64,000 nucleotides of DNA. Origin: Ignelater luminosus. Its lineage: Eukaryota; Arthropoda; Insecta; Coleoptera; Elateridae. Positions within the stretch are counted from its first letter, which is position 1. Each line of letters opens with the position of its first letter. Positions 49,835 through 61,800 of this stretch are shown here, piece after piece. The stretch is taken from the NCBI GenBank assembly GCA_011009095.1, contig VTPC01006117.1:9762-73761 (forward strand), in the 5' to 3' direction. Below the pieces are notes generated by a model. The model saw nothing but the letters and a program-made list of their open reading frames with translations. It was not told the DNA's origin and made no database searches. The translations under genes were made by a program, and so were the position numbers.

Positions 49835-51600
49835 ACAATAAACATGACTCTAGTTTAAGATGCTACTGGTCTTAGACCGGCTAAACCCAGTGGGTAGTCT
49901 TGAGTGAGGATAAAGAGATTATACCTATATAATAAAACAAAAAAATTATTTAATACATATATTGGAAAAGTAAAACAACCAATCAAGGATGCAAGTTTTC
50001 CCAAAGAGAAAACACAACTAAAAGAAAACATCTTTTTCCAATTTTAGAAAAGACAATAAAGAAATCAACAAAAACAAAATATAAGCCAGTTGAATTACTT
50101 ATTACAAATTATTGAAGTATATTAAAGTTCAAAAACAAAGTTTAATAAAATTATTAAAAATCTAAAAAATGTTAAATCTAAACCTTTATTATAATAAGAA
50201 CAAACTTAAGAAACAAGAATAGTAAGGTTAAGAAAAAAACAAGCTTACCACAAGATCTAGAATTCCAGAATTTTACAGCGCTGTAAAAGTAAAAACGGAA
50301 AAAACTCTGCAACACATCACGAAAAAATCAAACCGCTCCTAACCCACGCTTCCTAAGTTCTTTAACTTTTTCTTTATTTCAGGACAAAAAAATAATTAGA
50401 AAAAATTTAAACAATCAGTTAAGAAACTGGCGACTTCGCCAGAATATATTTAAGTGCATTAATCCAACAGTAATTATTAAGAGTATGATAAATTGAAATG
50501 TTTTAAACAAAATTGTTAAAGTTAAGATTTTAACGAAGACCATGTTGGGATGGTAGACATGTGTTTCAGATGTGCGACAAATACGCCTCCAGGACCAAGC
50601 AGATTCACTTGATTGGAGTAGAACGAAATCTTGAGTTTTCGTCACCTACCACAGCAGCTAAACTGGTTAAATAATAAACAAGCTAAATAAATCCAAGACA
50701 CTTCCTATGAGATCTAGAAAAACAAAAACACACACACCGCTTACCCTTGCTTGTTTGAGGCTTGAAACAACTCAAAAGAAATTGCTAACACCCCTTTAAA
50801 ACCACCAAGGCACAACGCATCGACGACGATACCGTCCTACTGCATCTCTCATGCGCGAGTCGTAAATGCAAAACTTCCTCCAACGGGAATCCTGATTCTC
50901 GAAAATTAATCAAATTTAACTAAACTGAAGACGACTTGAAGATATAATTTCTAATAACCCACATTATGATCAAGTAGAAAAGAACAAGTAGCAACCAAAA
51001 AAATTCCAACTCCCACAGAAACATAATTGTAAATTACAATTAAAGCAGAAATAAAATCGAATAAATTCTAATATCAACTCATTTTAGCTAAACCAAAAAC
51101 AAAACCACAAATGGACTACCATTAGAGAAATGAACAAGTAAGAAATTTACATAGCCAAGTTACACCTGACCACTTATCCGAATCTCAGAGATGAAATGTA
51201 GGGAAGGTCGCGAAGTAATATTTAATTAAAAGTGAGTTTTGATGCACAATCACTGAATCATGCAAAAAAATCCAACCCTCTCAATTTGCTAACAAGATCC
51301 ATAATGAAGAAAAATTAACCAGAAGACAAGTCACAGCCGTGAAAGTTCAGCACGCTAAGAAAAATAAAGTTAAAGACTGAAAGGTATATACTCTGTATCC
51401 TGCTTACCATAATAACTAAAATGGAAAAATTCAACAACCCAGAAATTGATATCAAGATTTAAAAAGCTACAAGAAAATAATAGACCTATCAGTGTGCACT
51501 TGTCACGATCAACAAACCTCTCCAACAAGAGAAACTGTAAGAAAATACAAAGACACACAAATTAAATATAGTCACATGTAGCAAGAGGAAAAGCGACCAT
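49835..51600 (-). repeat. Unclassified repeat copy B (inverted, uninterrupted)
   Basis: Its reverse complement matches copy A on both sides of the pogo-like insertion and runs straight through the insertion point at 51046-51047, so it is the unoccupied allele-like copy. It carries the same palindrome, extended to 18 bases (50271-50288), and the same AGCCGGTCTAAGACCAGTAG block near its end (49868-49887). Identity is roughly 70-80% by eye, with better islands. A and B are 8.6 kb apart in opposite orientation. Confidence 0.8.
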
Positions 51601-51824
51601 TACACACTGAACCTAAGCAGGTTCCGGTACAGTCGGCGCCTTGCACATCAGGACTAGTACTATGATACTAGCGTGGATCAAATATAAACAAGCTTTTTGC
51701 AACTACGCGCCACTTCGATGCGATATCAATCGCAGGCGTCTGCGGTTGGTGGGAAGGTGTATCTGAAAGGGAGTATTGACTTTGCTGCCTCATATCGCCC
51801 CTCCTTCAATCGCCTTTACGATGG

Positions 51825-52684
51825 GTAAAAGAGAAGGTGTCTTCCTCTGTCGTAAAACGTGTGATTATCAAATTTCTTGCCAATGAAAATGTCAGTACAG
51901 CTGAAATTTATTTTCGTTTACTTGCACAGTTCAGAGAAAGGACCCTTTCATAGCTCCGAATGAAGTTTTGATGTAATGAGTTTAAGAAAGAACATGAGAG
52001 TGTTGAAAACATATCCCATGCCCGGCGCTCATGCACCAGCATGATTTCAGAAAACATCCAAGCCGTTAGAGAACTCATTGAAGGCGATAAGCACCCCACT
52101 GTGCTTGCAATATCACAGAAACTTGGAATTTCGTACGGAAGTATTCAATGAATTATTCGAAACAATTTGATGAATCTGGAAAGTGTCAGCTTGTTGGGTT
52201 CCAACGCTACTGAATGACGTTTAAAAAGTTGTGTGCGTTGAGATTTCTTGAATACTTTTTAAAAGGTTTGAAGAGGAAGGTGACACTGTTTTGGGTAAAA
52301 TTGTCACGTGTGATAAGACTTGGGCTCATCATTATACTCCACAATCGGAGAGAGCGAGTATGACGTGAAGGAGGAGTGGGGAGGGAGCACCTGTGAAAGC
52401 GAAGACACGGTTGTTTGCGGGAAAGGTATTAGCCACTGTGTTCTAGGACTTTAAAGGCGTTCTTCTTGTCGAATCTCTTCTATGCACATCCTCCTTACAG
52501 CCCAGACCTACTCAAGGAAGCTCTTCGTGGAGAGCGCTTCACGAACAATGAAGAAGTGAAACAATTTGCGTGCAATTAAGCGTATGACAAGTCGTCCTTC
52601 AGTTTTTGAAAACGACAATAAAAAATTAGCAATCCACTGGAAAAAATGTGTAGATAAAATGGGTGATTATGTAGAAAAATAATA
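51825..52684 (+). pseudogene. mariner transposase remnant (decayed copy)
   Basis: Successive mariner blocks are readable in changing frames: IIKFLANENVSTAEIYFRLL near 51862-51920, AQFRERTLS, SENIQAVRELIEGD near 52047-52090, VLAISQKLGISYGSIQ near 52105-52150, EEEGDTVLGKIVTCDKTWAH near 52274-52330 with the first catalytic D, HYTPQSERASM, PVKAKTRLFAGKVLATVF near 52390-52440, FKGVLLVESL, then a jump straight to HPPYSPDL near 52490 with the third catalytic D, KEALRGERFTNNEEVKQF and KMGDYVEK-like sequence at 52655-52680. The block with the second catalytic D is deleted. It is a different lineage from the mariner that follows. Terminal repeats were not resolved. Confidence 0.85.
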
Positions 52685-52820
52685 AAAATTGCTAGTTGCA
52701 GTTATAAATTTGCAACTATTTTATAATAAGCTGCGTAGTTTTGTTCTAGACATTTGGGAAAATTAAAATTAAATAAGAACCATACTAATTTTTTAAATTA
52801 TTATCATCCAAATCACAATA

Positions 52821-54116
52821 CGAAGGTGGTCTGAAAAGTTTCCGAACTCAACGTGAAGATGACAGCACTCGTAAATAAAAGCTACTGAATTTCGTTGTTC
52901 ATCTGTTGACGGTTACTCACCAAAGTTTCGGCCATTTTGGACGCGCAGTTTTTATGTAACAGTCGTTTGAATGAGTTGATGTGAGTTTTTTTGTGAAAAT
53001 GGACAAAATCGAGTATCGAGCTGTCATTAAATATTTGTTTTTGAAAGGCAATACGCCTTCGCAAATAAGAGATGAGTTGGATTCTGTGTATGGGGACTCT
53101 GCACCATCATTTACCACAGTGAAATTTTGGGCTGCTGAATTTAAACGTGGCCGTAAGAGCTTGGAAGACGATGAACGTTCGGGACGTCCGAAAACTGCAA
53201 CTACCGACGAAAACATCGCCAAAGTTCACCAAATGGTGCTAGACGACCGCCGAATTAAAGTGAGAGAGATAGCAGAGGTTATGAACATGTCAAAAGAACG
53301 TGTTTGTCACATATTAAATCAACATTTAGGCATGAGAAAGCTGTCCGCGCGTTGGGTGTCGCGTTTGCTCACGTTAGACCAAAAACATGTTCGAATGAAT
53401 ATTTCCAACGCTCTTTTGGCGCAGTTTAGGCGAAATAAATCCGAGTTTTGGCGCCGATTAATTACTGTAGATGAAACTTGGATACACCATTATACGCGCG
53501 AAACAAAAATACAGTCCAAACAGTGGACTGCAAAGGGGGAACCGGCTCCAAAAAAAGCAAAAACTGTTTTTTCGGCTGGGAAAGTGATGGCGACTGTTTT
53601 TTTGGGATAGTCATGGAGTTATTTTAATCGATTATCTTCAAAAAGGAAAAACCATTGCAGGAGCATACTATGCATCATTACTTGACAAGCTGAAGGCAGA
53701 ACTTGCGAAAAAACGGCCACATTTGCAGAAAAAGAAAATCCTGTTTCACCAAGACAACGCATCGTCTCACACCTCAGCGGTTGCCATGGCGAAAATCCAC
53801 GAATTACGGTTTGAACTGCTTGACCATCCGCCTTACTCACCAGATCTAGCCCCAAGCGACTTCTGTTTGTTCCCTCATCTAAAAATTGCGCTCGGAGGAC
53901 AAAGATTTTCGTCAAATGAAGAGGCAATCACCTTCGTGAACAATTATTTTGCAGAGAAAAATGCCGAGTACTATTTGGACGGGTTACAGAGATGGGAGCA
54001 TCGCTGGGAGAAGTGTGTAGAGTTACAAGGAGACTATGTTGAAAAATAAAAAAAAACATTTTCAGAAAAAATGTCTTGTATCTTTGTTAGGTCGGAAACT
54101 TTTCAGACCACCCTCG
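52821..54116 (+). mobile_element. mariner transposon, near-intact, 1296 bp
   Basis: Ends are CGAAGGTGGTCTGAAAAGTT (left) and, reverse complemented, CGAGGGTGGTCTGAAAAGTT (right), forming TIRs of about 27 bp with two or three mismatches, flanked by TA at 52819-52820 and 54117-54118. The size is the normal 1.3 kb of a full mariner. A 5' UTR of 178 bases precedes the transposase and about 65 bases follow it. The high identity of the TIRs, the single coding lesion and the clean TA duplication make this the youngest-looking element in the window. Confidence 0.95.
52999..54049 (+). pseudogene. mariner transposase, one frameshift
   Basis: The start is taken as ATG 52999 (MDKIEYRAVIKYLF); an in-frame GTG at 52981 is less likely. 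The N-terminal paired HTH region covers about residues 1-110 (GNTPSQIRDELDSVYGDSAP, FKRGRKSLEDDERSGRPKT, VREIAEVMNMSKERVCHILN). The catalytic core has TVDETWIHHY (D1, near 53467), LFHQDNASSHTS (D2, near 53744) and YSPDLAPSDF (D3), with 34 residues between D2 and D3, i.e. the mariner DD34D triad. WVSRLLTLDQK stands for the linker WVPxxLTxxQK. It ends QGDYVEK with TAA at 54047-54049. The only lesion seen is one extra T in the T-run at 53600-53606, which shifts the frame at ATVFWDSHG. Expected product is about 349 residues, normal for the family. Confidence 0.93.
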
Positions 54117-54118
54117 TA

Positions 54119-55265
54119 AAGCATTTTAGATACTCCGAATTCTACGGCGGCGACTGTAGATTAAAAAGTAATAAGAAGTAAAAATAATGATAGTAATTTT
54201 AAGTAACAATATGGTAGTTCGTTATAAAGAAAGAGGCATAATTGGTTCTAGGAAGACACACACAAAGCCAACATTTGCAATTTAACATAAATGATTTTAA
54301 GAAATTGAAATTTAGGAGTTTTGCTGATCTAATAACACTTACGTAATTCAATTTTAAATTTCTTATGCAAGGGTTTAAAGCGTATCAATAAATTGTTGTA
54401 GAACCTAACAATTTGATAAGAAAACAACTAACTATATCATGTCCATGTTTAAAATGTGTCTAGTTACCACATACAAATTATTATTTTCAACTAGTGATTA
54501 CGTTTCAGTACAACTGATGATATAACGATTTTCCAAAAAATTTTAAATCAAAACTGTGATAATTCCAAAAACTGACTTACAACTAAAGAGGTATTGATGA
54601 AGAATTGTAATGAGAACTTCAGCGTAAGTGCATACGTGCTGTAAAACAACAAACAGAATATTTCTTACAATTCTTCAGATCTAAAGATAGAAAATGTCTT
54701 AGGAAGTAACTAAACCTTTTAATAGAATTTTGATTATACATCTTTACTTTTCGATTGGTAATTGTGAAAATAAGATTTTCTTTGTTTTTCTGACTGGATC
54801 GGTTCGTGTTGGTTTGAGGGAAAAGCGTGGTTGTGAGCCGTGCACCGTTGTGTACGTTCGTGCGTAACATAACGTTGTCGTATCGTTCTCTACGAGGACA
54901 AAACGTATAGTATACATTTGTAACGAAGTTACTGTAATTGTGAACACCGGAAAAACCAATTCATCGTAAATAATTACTTTCCGCGCGTCGTACACACCGG
55001 CTGAAGACTCTAATCAGCATGTGATGCGCTTATCTGCACCGTAGATAGACATTTATTAACTCTGCATACAACTATTATTGAATTTATTTAAGTTATGAAT
55101 TATTTACGCAATGCATTTTCTGTTTAATTATTGTTGGCTTCGAATAATTTTATATTCCCTGGATTTAAAAGCTTGCAAATTGTAGTTTAGAACGCAATGC
55201 ACAATTTTTTCGTTAATTTTATAAACTGTACATTTTGGTGAAGATCCATTAATTGAATGTTAATC
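54119..55265. other. AT-rich stretch without recognisable gene
   Basis: Minus-strand frames at 54619-54870 and 54744-54995 overlap each other and have no motif. Nothing else seen. Confidence 0.45.
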
Positions 55266-55269
55266 CCGT

Positions 55270-56135
55270 TTGGGATTGATTAAGAAAAATTTAATTATTA
55301 CAAAGGAAGTGGGGACGTCTAGGAAATTAGTCCCCACTCGCTCGCTCTACTCCCACCAGGATCTTTCCACTACGGCTGGTTGCCTAGCGTTGGGAAACCG
55401 GAAAGGTATATAAGTTGTTGTTGAAGCAGTTGGCGAAAGAGCGCTCCACAGCTGGTAAGCCGTAAATATTTCGAGCTGCCTTTTCCATTCCGGCCGATCT
55501 ACCTCTTACCTCCCACCGTACCTTTATTATTGTTCTTACACATTCCGTCCTTCCTGGTGGCGGTGTTGCGGCGGAGCGTTACAGACGATTTATCGTAGCA
55601 TTGCTCAAGTTACCCCGGTGCGGGCTTGACGTTAGAGACGACTGGCCTGCGCTAGATGACTCTGTTGCCGACGGGGCGTTAAAGACGACTCGTCGGCAAT
55701 CCCATACAAGTCTCCCGAATAACCCAACAAAAGCCCTTTGGACCTAGCCACTACGGAGGCACCCGTACCGACTGAAACCCGCTACCCGATCTTTTATTGC
55801 GCCCCGACGTGCTTGCTGCACTGGCTGGGCTGGTAAACATAGATTATAGATGGTAGACGCTTGCCTGTAAATATTTTGTGCTGAGTTTGATACTTGTCTT
55901 GCTTCAGTACAGATTGTTTTGGGCTTAATTGGCGTTTTATTTGTACTATAAGCTCTGCGCCCTTTTCTCCAGCTGATCGACTCCTGAAAAGATCGGATCT
56001 CCAGCGTAGCTGCCCGGTGAGCCCTTGTCCGACCGCATTAAAGACGAGGTGGGAGAGTAAACCCCCTTATCCAATCTGGCGCCCGAGCACCGACCGCCCA
56101 GCACCAGATCTAAAGTGCGTCGCTTTTTTGGCGCT
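55270..56135 (+). mobile_element. Possible LTR-type fossil: TATA box, GC-rich leader, PBS-like site
   Basis: A GC-rich block begins after an AT-rich flank. It has a TATATAAG box at about 55407, then a GC-rich transcribed-type region, and at 56086 a TGGCGCCCGAGCACCG motif whose first ten bases equal the primer-binding site complementary to a lysine tRNA 3' end used by some LTR elements. This order (TATA, R/U5-like region, PBS) suggests a single LTR plus leader of an old LTR retrotransposon. No gag or pol follows, and no second LTR was found, so it would be a fossil fragment. The LTR limits are not defined. Alternatively it may be a GC-rich promoter of an unrelated transcript. Confidence 0.35.
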
Positions 56136-56209
56136 CTAGTAGAGACGTCACACATTCTTGACGTCCACCGAACGAAACAGCATCAAGCATTGTGGGATCC
56201 GTGCAGGGA

Positions 56210-58815
56210 CGTCACAAATTTTAAGAATTAAGTTGATATGACAAAGACGAAAATGACATTCGAATACTTTTGACGAGAAGACATGAAAATTGCGAGGATT
56301 ACAAAAAGCAAAGCTAATCTTTTCGAATTATTGATTGCAGATTCTCTGAAAAGAATAATACACTGAAAAATAATAGATTCTACAGCAAACAGCCAATTTA
56401 TCCAGAAAGCTTTTTAGTAAAACAGGAAAAACGTTACTTCTTCTCAATTTTCCGCGTGAAAGTGTGTAAAGGATTTATGGGTATTTTTGATAGGTTGTTG
56501 TATTATAGCTGAAGCGTATGCACACGAAAAATTATCTTCCATTAAATTAGTCTTACTAACGTATCTTAATGGTGTTGTCATAAATAAAAACGACCTTTAC
56601 CAATCAGAAGTAGTAAAAGTAACTGTCAACTTACGATTTGCCAATAAAATGGCTAAATGTTAAGGTTAGCATTAGCTAATCAAGACTTTAAAAAGTATGC
56701 AACCGGGGGTAAATCCTGTGTTTTACATAATTCATCTGGGCTACTATATTTTATTATTTTATCTTCCAAACTGGGGTTCCTACAGAAAAAGTGCAAAGAC
56801 CAATGTTGTGCAAAATTCGACACAGTGTAATTTTGACCCAAATGATTTTTTTGCCAGGGTTACCGTTTTGGAGTAATAAATGATAAAAAACCGAGAAAAA
56901 TCTCTTCTAAGATAAAAAAAAGAACAAGAATGTTGATTAATAGGAAAGCAATTAGAACCAGAAAAAGAGGCTAAATTTAGAAGAGCAAACAAAAGTTAAA
57001 AACTGAACAGCAAGAACGTAAATAGAACAATCCTGACACCAATACAGCAACAGCAAGAAGAATATTATTTTTTTATACTAACATGAATACTGTTTAGTTG
57101 GTGCACTAAATCGTTTTCCAAAGCTAGAGGATCGATTGCGAAATACTGCGGTGCAAATTTCCAGTTCTTGTAACTAATAACAAACTTTGATTTTTCTTGA
57201 AGTTTTTAAAAGCAAACTCGGTTACTATTTTAACTAAGCCGCAACGGCTTATCTCATCAAACTCTGTCTGTTCTAAAAAGAGCGGTTTAGAAATTCTTTA
57301 TTTGGATACGCGCTATCTCTGCAGGTATATATAATGTGAAAAAATGCTCATTGGAAAAGCCATTCGGACACATCACCGATTGGTATTTTAAACAATCATG
57401 ATGCTTATGGCATGAAAAATACTCTTGTTGATTTTTCAAAGACCGACAAATGGGTTCCGTCGTACCGTTTATAAATTAGTAGATACAGTATTGTTCTTTC
57501 TTCATTTAACCATATTGTAAAAAATAATATCCGTCTCTTCATTTGAAATAATAAATAAAAAATTGCTAAACACTGTATCTCTGATCTGTTATTATTTCTG
57601 GTAATATCGAGAGCTGCAAGTAATCGTCCCAAGTCTTGAAGTGAAAAAGTTATCTAACTTCTTTTGATACCTCTGATGATTAGAAGAACAGAACTAATTA
57701 ATTAATTAATTCTTTAGAATTAAATCACACTAAAGCGTTTGTCAAGTTACCTTTTTTCCACTTACAAGGATACTAGTTCGATCTTAAAAATCATTTGTGT
57801 TCATGATATTTTGCTGCCAAAACAACTCGTTCAATACCTTTTGATACTTACCATAGTTTCAATTATTTTTGTGGTATTTTAGGTATATCAAATACAAAAT
57901 TCTTAAAACTGAAGAATTTGGTCAAACTGTCATCTCATGTAAAATAGAGCGAAGATCAAGCACGAATTAGAAAGAAAACCTGCAGAAATTTAAAAAGTCT
58001 CTAGTATACTGGAATAAAACATAGGAAACTCTAGAGATGTCTCAACTTCTGGTTGGTTAGTCTAGTCCATCTCTGCAATAGCACAATAGCAGTAATTTTA
58101 AATTACATACACAGTGAAAATAATGAAATAATTAAGATATCTGCAGCTACTTGCAAGAACGACGTAAGCGCCAAAATTTTAAAGTTCAAGTTTTCGGTAT
58201 CATCAGATGCGCTTAAGCTGCATCGGTCTATGGAAACGACATAAACGCTGTAAAATCGGATATTGTAAAACATTTGATATTTTTCTTACATAAGCGCCAC
58301 TAGTAGGTGCTCGTGAACCATAATTGCATTGTTCTTGGTGTTGGTGTATGTTTTATTTTGTAAAAGGCACCCTGTTGAGGCTAAAGTGGGATCAATTTAT
58401 TCTAATATTGTTGTGAAATCTAACGTATAAAAGTTTCCTTCTGTGAAATGTTTTTGTCGTAATTCTTTATAAAAAAAAGTCGGTTTATTAAAATAAAAAC
58501 ATTGTGGTGCTTGTGTCATCTTATATTTTCTTTTTTTTTAAATAATTCTAAAATAAGCCTCACAAACTTTGTTTCTTTTATTTTCTAATTTTTGTTAATT
58601 TATTCAACCGACCATTTTTAATTTATAAATTATTTTGTATATCTGTACGGGGCTAAATTATTTACTAATGTAGTTTACAGCCTGTTCTATTTTAGTGGCG
58701 TTTATGCCATTGTGAGTTATTATTTTTAGAATGAAAAATGATATAGTTTTGGAATACGCTGTAATGATAGATATTATAGTAGAAATTATTGAAATCGGAA
58801 TAATAATAATTGAAC
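56210..58815. other. AT-rich stretch without recognisable gene
   Basis: No supported gene. A short (AATT)n run lies near 57695-57710. An AT-rich region before 58815 may be the 5' flank of the repeat-protein gene that follows. Confidence 0.45.
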
Positions 58816-58829
58816 AAATCAAAGTAATT

Positions 58830-61800
58830 GATGCTATAGAAACTACTTACGTTAACAATACTTAACTAGAAAAAAAAATAATCATTAACGAACAATCCGA
58901 GATATTAGATGATTCAAAAGCTAATGAAGTAAATAATTGTCCAATAACCTGAAATAGCGAATTCTACAGGAAATATTTAAGGTGATGCTAGTTACAACAT
59001 ACAAGACTGGAACGACGCTGACATAGTTAATTCTGAAGATGCCGAGAAAGCAGTTGTAATTGGAAATCCGCAAAAATAAAGAGAAACGGAAATGCAGGCT
59101 GGAAAATAGAAAACAACAAAATTTAGAGAAGAATTATGTTAATATAGTAAGTGGCAAATCAACCCCAAAGAAAAAACTATTAGCTAGTCCATGTATGGAA
59201 ACCAATAAATGTGTAAACTACTGCAAAAGTTTTATAGAAGAGGAGACTGTTAGACAAATAATATTGTAATTTGGGAAACAATGGTAAGCCTTTTCATTTT
59301 AATGTTCAAACATGGTGGTTAAAGACTGATAAGGACCTCGGAGGCAGTATGATGTCGATGATCATACGGCAATAAAACTCTGAGTAACGTCCACTGTTGC
59401 CGACGAAAGAATCGGAGCTTCCAGAAATGGAATTTAGCTCTATCAGCAAATCCTACTCTTACGCCCTCGATCGCAATTGCCACGTAATCACTGGGTACAT
59501 AGCGTATAATGGATATGCGTGATGTAGCGAACGAGAGAGGATAAATGGTGAGCTTCCGGCGCCAAAAAAACTGGAATAAATCGCCTAAGTGAATAAAGGT
59601 CTTAAGATGGCAGCCCCGTCACTCGACTTACTCAGCTACAGAGTGGTATTTTGTACAGAAAAAATAGCAGATATTGAAAGTGCCCATATGAGCTTCGGAT
59701 GAATGACGAATAATAAGATTCTGAACTTGGCAATAAAAATGGATAAAAGAAAATGAATAACGAACTAAATTAAGGTAGCAACTTGGAATGTAAGAGGATT
59801 ATCATAAAAGAAACAGAATTAGTGATACTACTGAAAAAACATAAAATAGATTTTGCATCGATCACCAAATATAGCAGGATCATACGGGGAAGATACTCGT
59901 AATGAGAATGGAAAAATGCTCAGAGACTTTGCAACCTTCAACAGACTAAAAATGACAAATACGTTTTTTAGAAAAAAAAGACATGCACAAGTATAGGTTA
60001 CAGATCGGTAATAGATTATATTATTATAAATGAGAAATTAGCTGGACACGTAAGAGGTACACGAGTATTTAGAGGAGAAGACATAGATTCAGATCACTTT
60101 CTAGTAATCTCCAAAATAGATACATATGCAAAGGGAAAATAAACTAGTAAACCGACACACGAGCAGATAGAAGAACAAGTATGTTATATAAAGTATATCT
60201 AATAAAAGAGAAAAGCATCAGAAATTTCTATCAGAAAAGGATAAAGCAAAAACTATTAGAACTAGAAGCTAAAGAAGACACAGAAGAGAAATGAAATAAT
60301 CTTAAGAAAATAGTAAATGAGGCTGCGCTAGAGGCAATAGGTACAAAAAAAAGCTCGAAAGAAGAAAAGGCCCAAGAATATGGACGGAAAAAATAGAAAA
60401 AACAATAAATAAAAAACAAAAAGAATATAAAAAATTTCTTAGCATTCTGTCGGAAGAAAACAAGGGACCATATAGACAAAAAAAAATATTAAAAACAAAA
60501 TGGTGAGAGAAGCACATGAGATAGATTTGTCAGTACCATAGAAAACAATGTACATAGAAGACAACAGATGGCATATAAAATAACAAAAATATTAAAAAAC
60601 TAACCAAAGAGAGTTTCCAAATCAATGACATAAGAAAAAAAGAATGGGTCAAACACTATCAAAATTTATTAAAGGATAAAGATGCAAAAAAAAAGAAATA
60701 GACAAAGCTGCTACGAAAGGCTTAGATGATATAACCGTAGAAAGGCTGATTAAATCTTTGAAAGAAGATAAAAGTAGAAAATTTACAGGACTAGACAACA
60801 TAAACAGAATTTTGGAAATACGGAGACATCCTACTTTATCTGGGGTTACTACATTTCTTGTGTTGAAAGCTGAGCGAAAGCGTTATACCAACAGATTGGC
60901 ATCGAGCTAAAGTAATATCACTTTTTAAAAAAGAAAAGAAGAATAGCTGCAAAAATTACAAAAGAGTAGGCCTATTAGATGCAGCCTAAAAAATATAAGT
61001 TAAAGATCCTAAATAGGCGCCTAAAAATAATAGAGGAATTGATCTTGACAAAAACACACCCCTAAACGTAGTAATGTATGCTGACGACCTGACGCTAATA
61101 ATAAAAACTGAAAACAAACCTCAAAGAGCAATATATAAACTGAGTAAAATATGTAAAGAACATAACATGGAAATATCTACAAAGAAAACACAAATAATGG
61201 CTGCTATAGGGAAAGATATAATAAGAACCAAGATAGTTGTAAATAATAAAGTACTAGAACAGGTTAACCTGCATTTTATCTATCTGAGACGCAGTATCTC
61301 TTACGACTACAGTAAAGATGTAGAAAAAAAGATTAATAAGTTTTCTTACATCTATGAAACAATAAACAAGAGTTTAAAAAATAAAACACAAAAAGATACT
61401 AGGATGAAATTTTACAAAGCAGTAGCAGTGCCTTACATATGACAGTGAGAGTTGGATAATACGAAAACATGAAAAAAAAGAATCCAAACATAATAAATGA
61501 AGTTTTTGAGACAAGTTAATGGTTGTAGTCGAAGAGATATGATAAGAAATCAAGATATCAGAGAAGAATTGCAAATCTAAAGTTTAAATGAAAAAATAAA
61601 ACAAGTGAAACGAACATTCAGAAAGCATGAATGCAAATAGGATATCAAAGAAAGCAAGAGAGTACATAGCAACAGGAAGAAGAAGTTTATGTAGACCAAG
61701 AAAGCGGTGGGCACTGTAACAGGCTTAGTGAGTCTAATACATGAAGTGAAGAAGAGGAAGAATATTCAAAAATACATTAGGTATATCTAAACGTTAACAT

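Noticed and set aside
36600-51600. The inverted repeat pair as long TIRs of a 15-kb Polinton-like element
   Set aside because: The interior shows only a piggyBac remnant and noncoding DNA; none of the genes expected for such an element is visible, so two independent repeat copies are the simpler reading.
53619-53927. 102-codon minus-strand frame
   Set aside because: It is antisense to the catalytic region of the near-intact mariner transposase.
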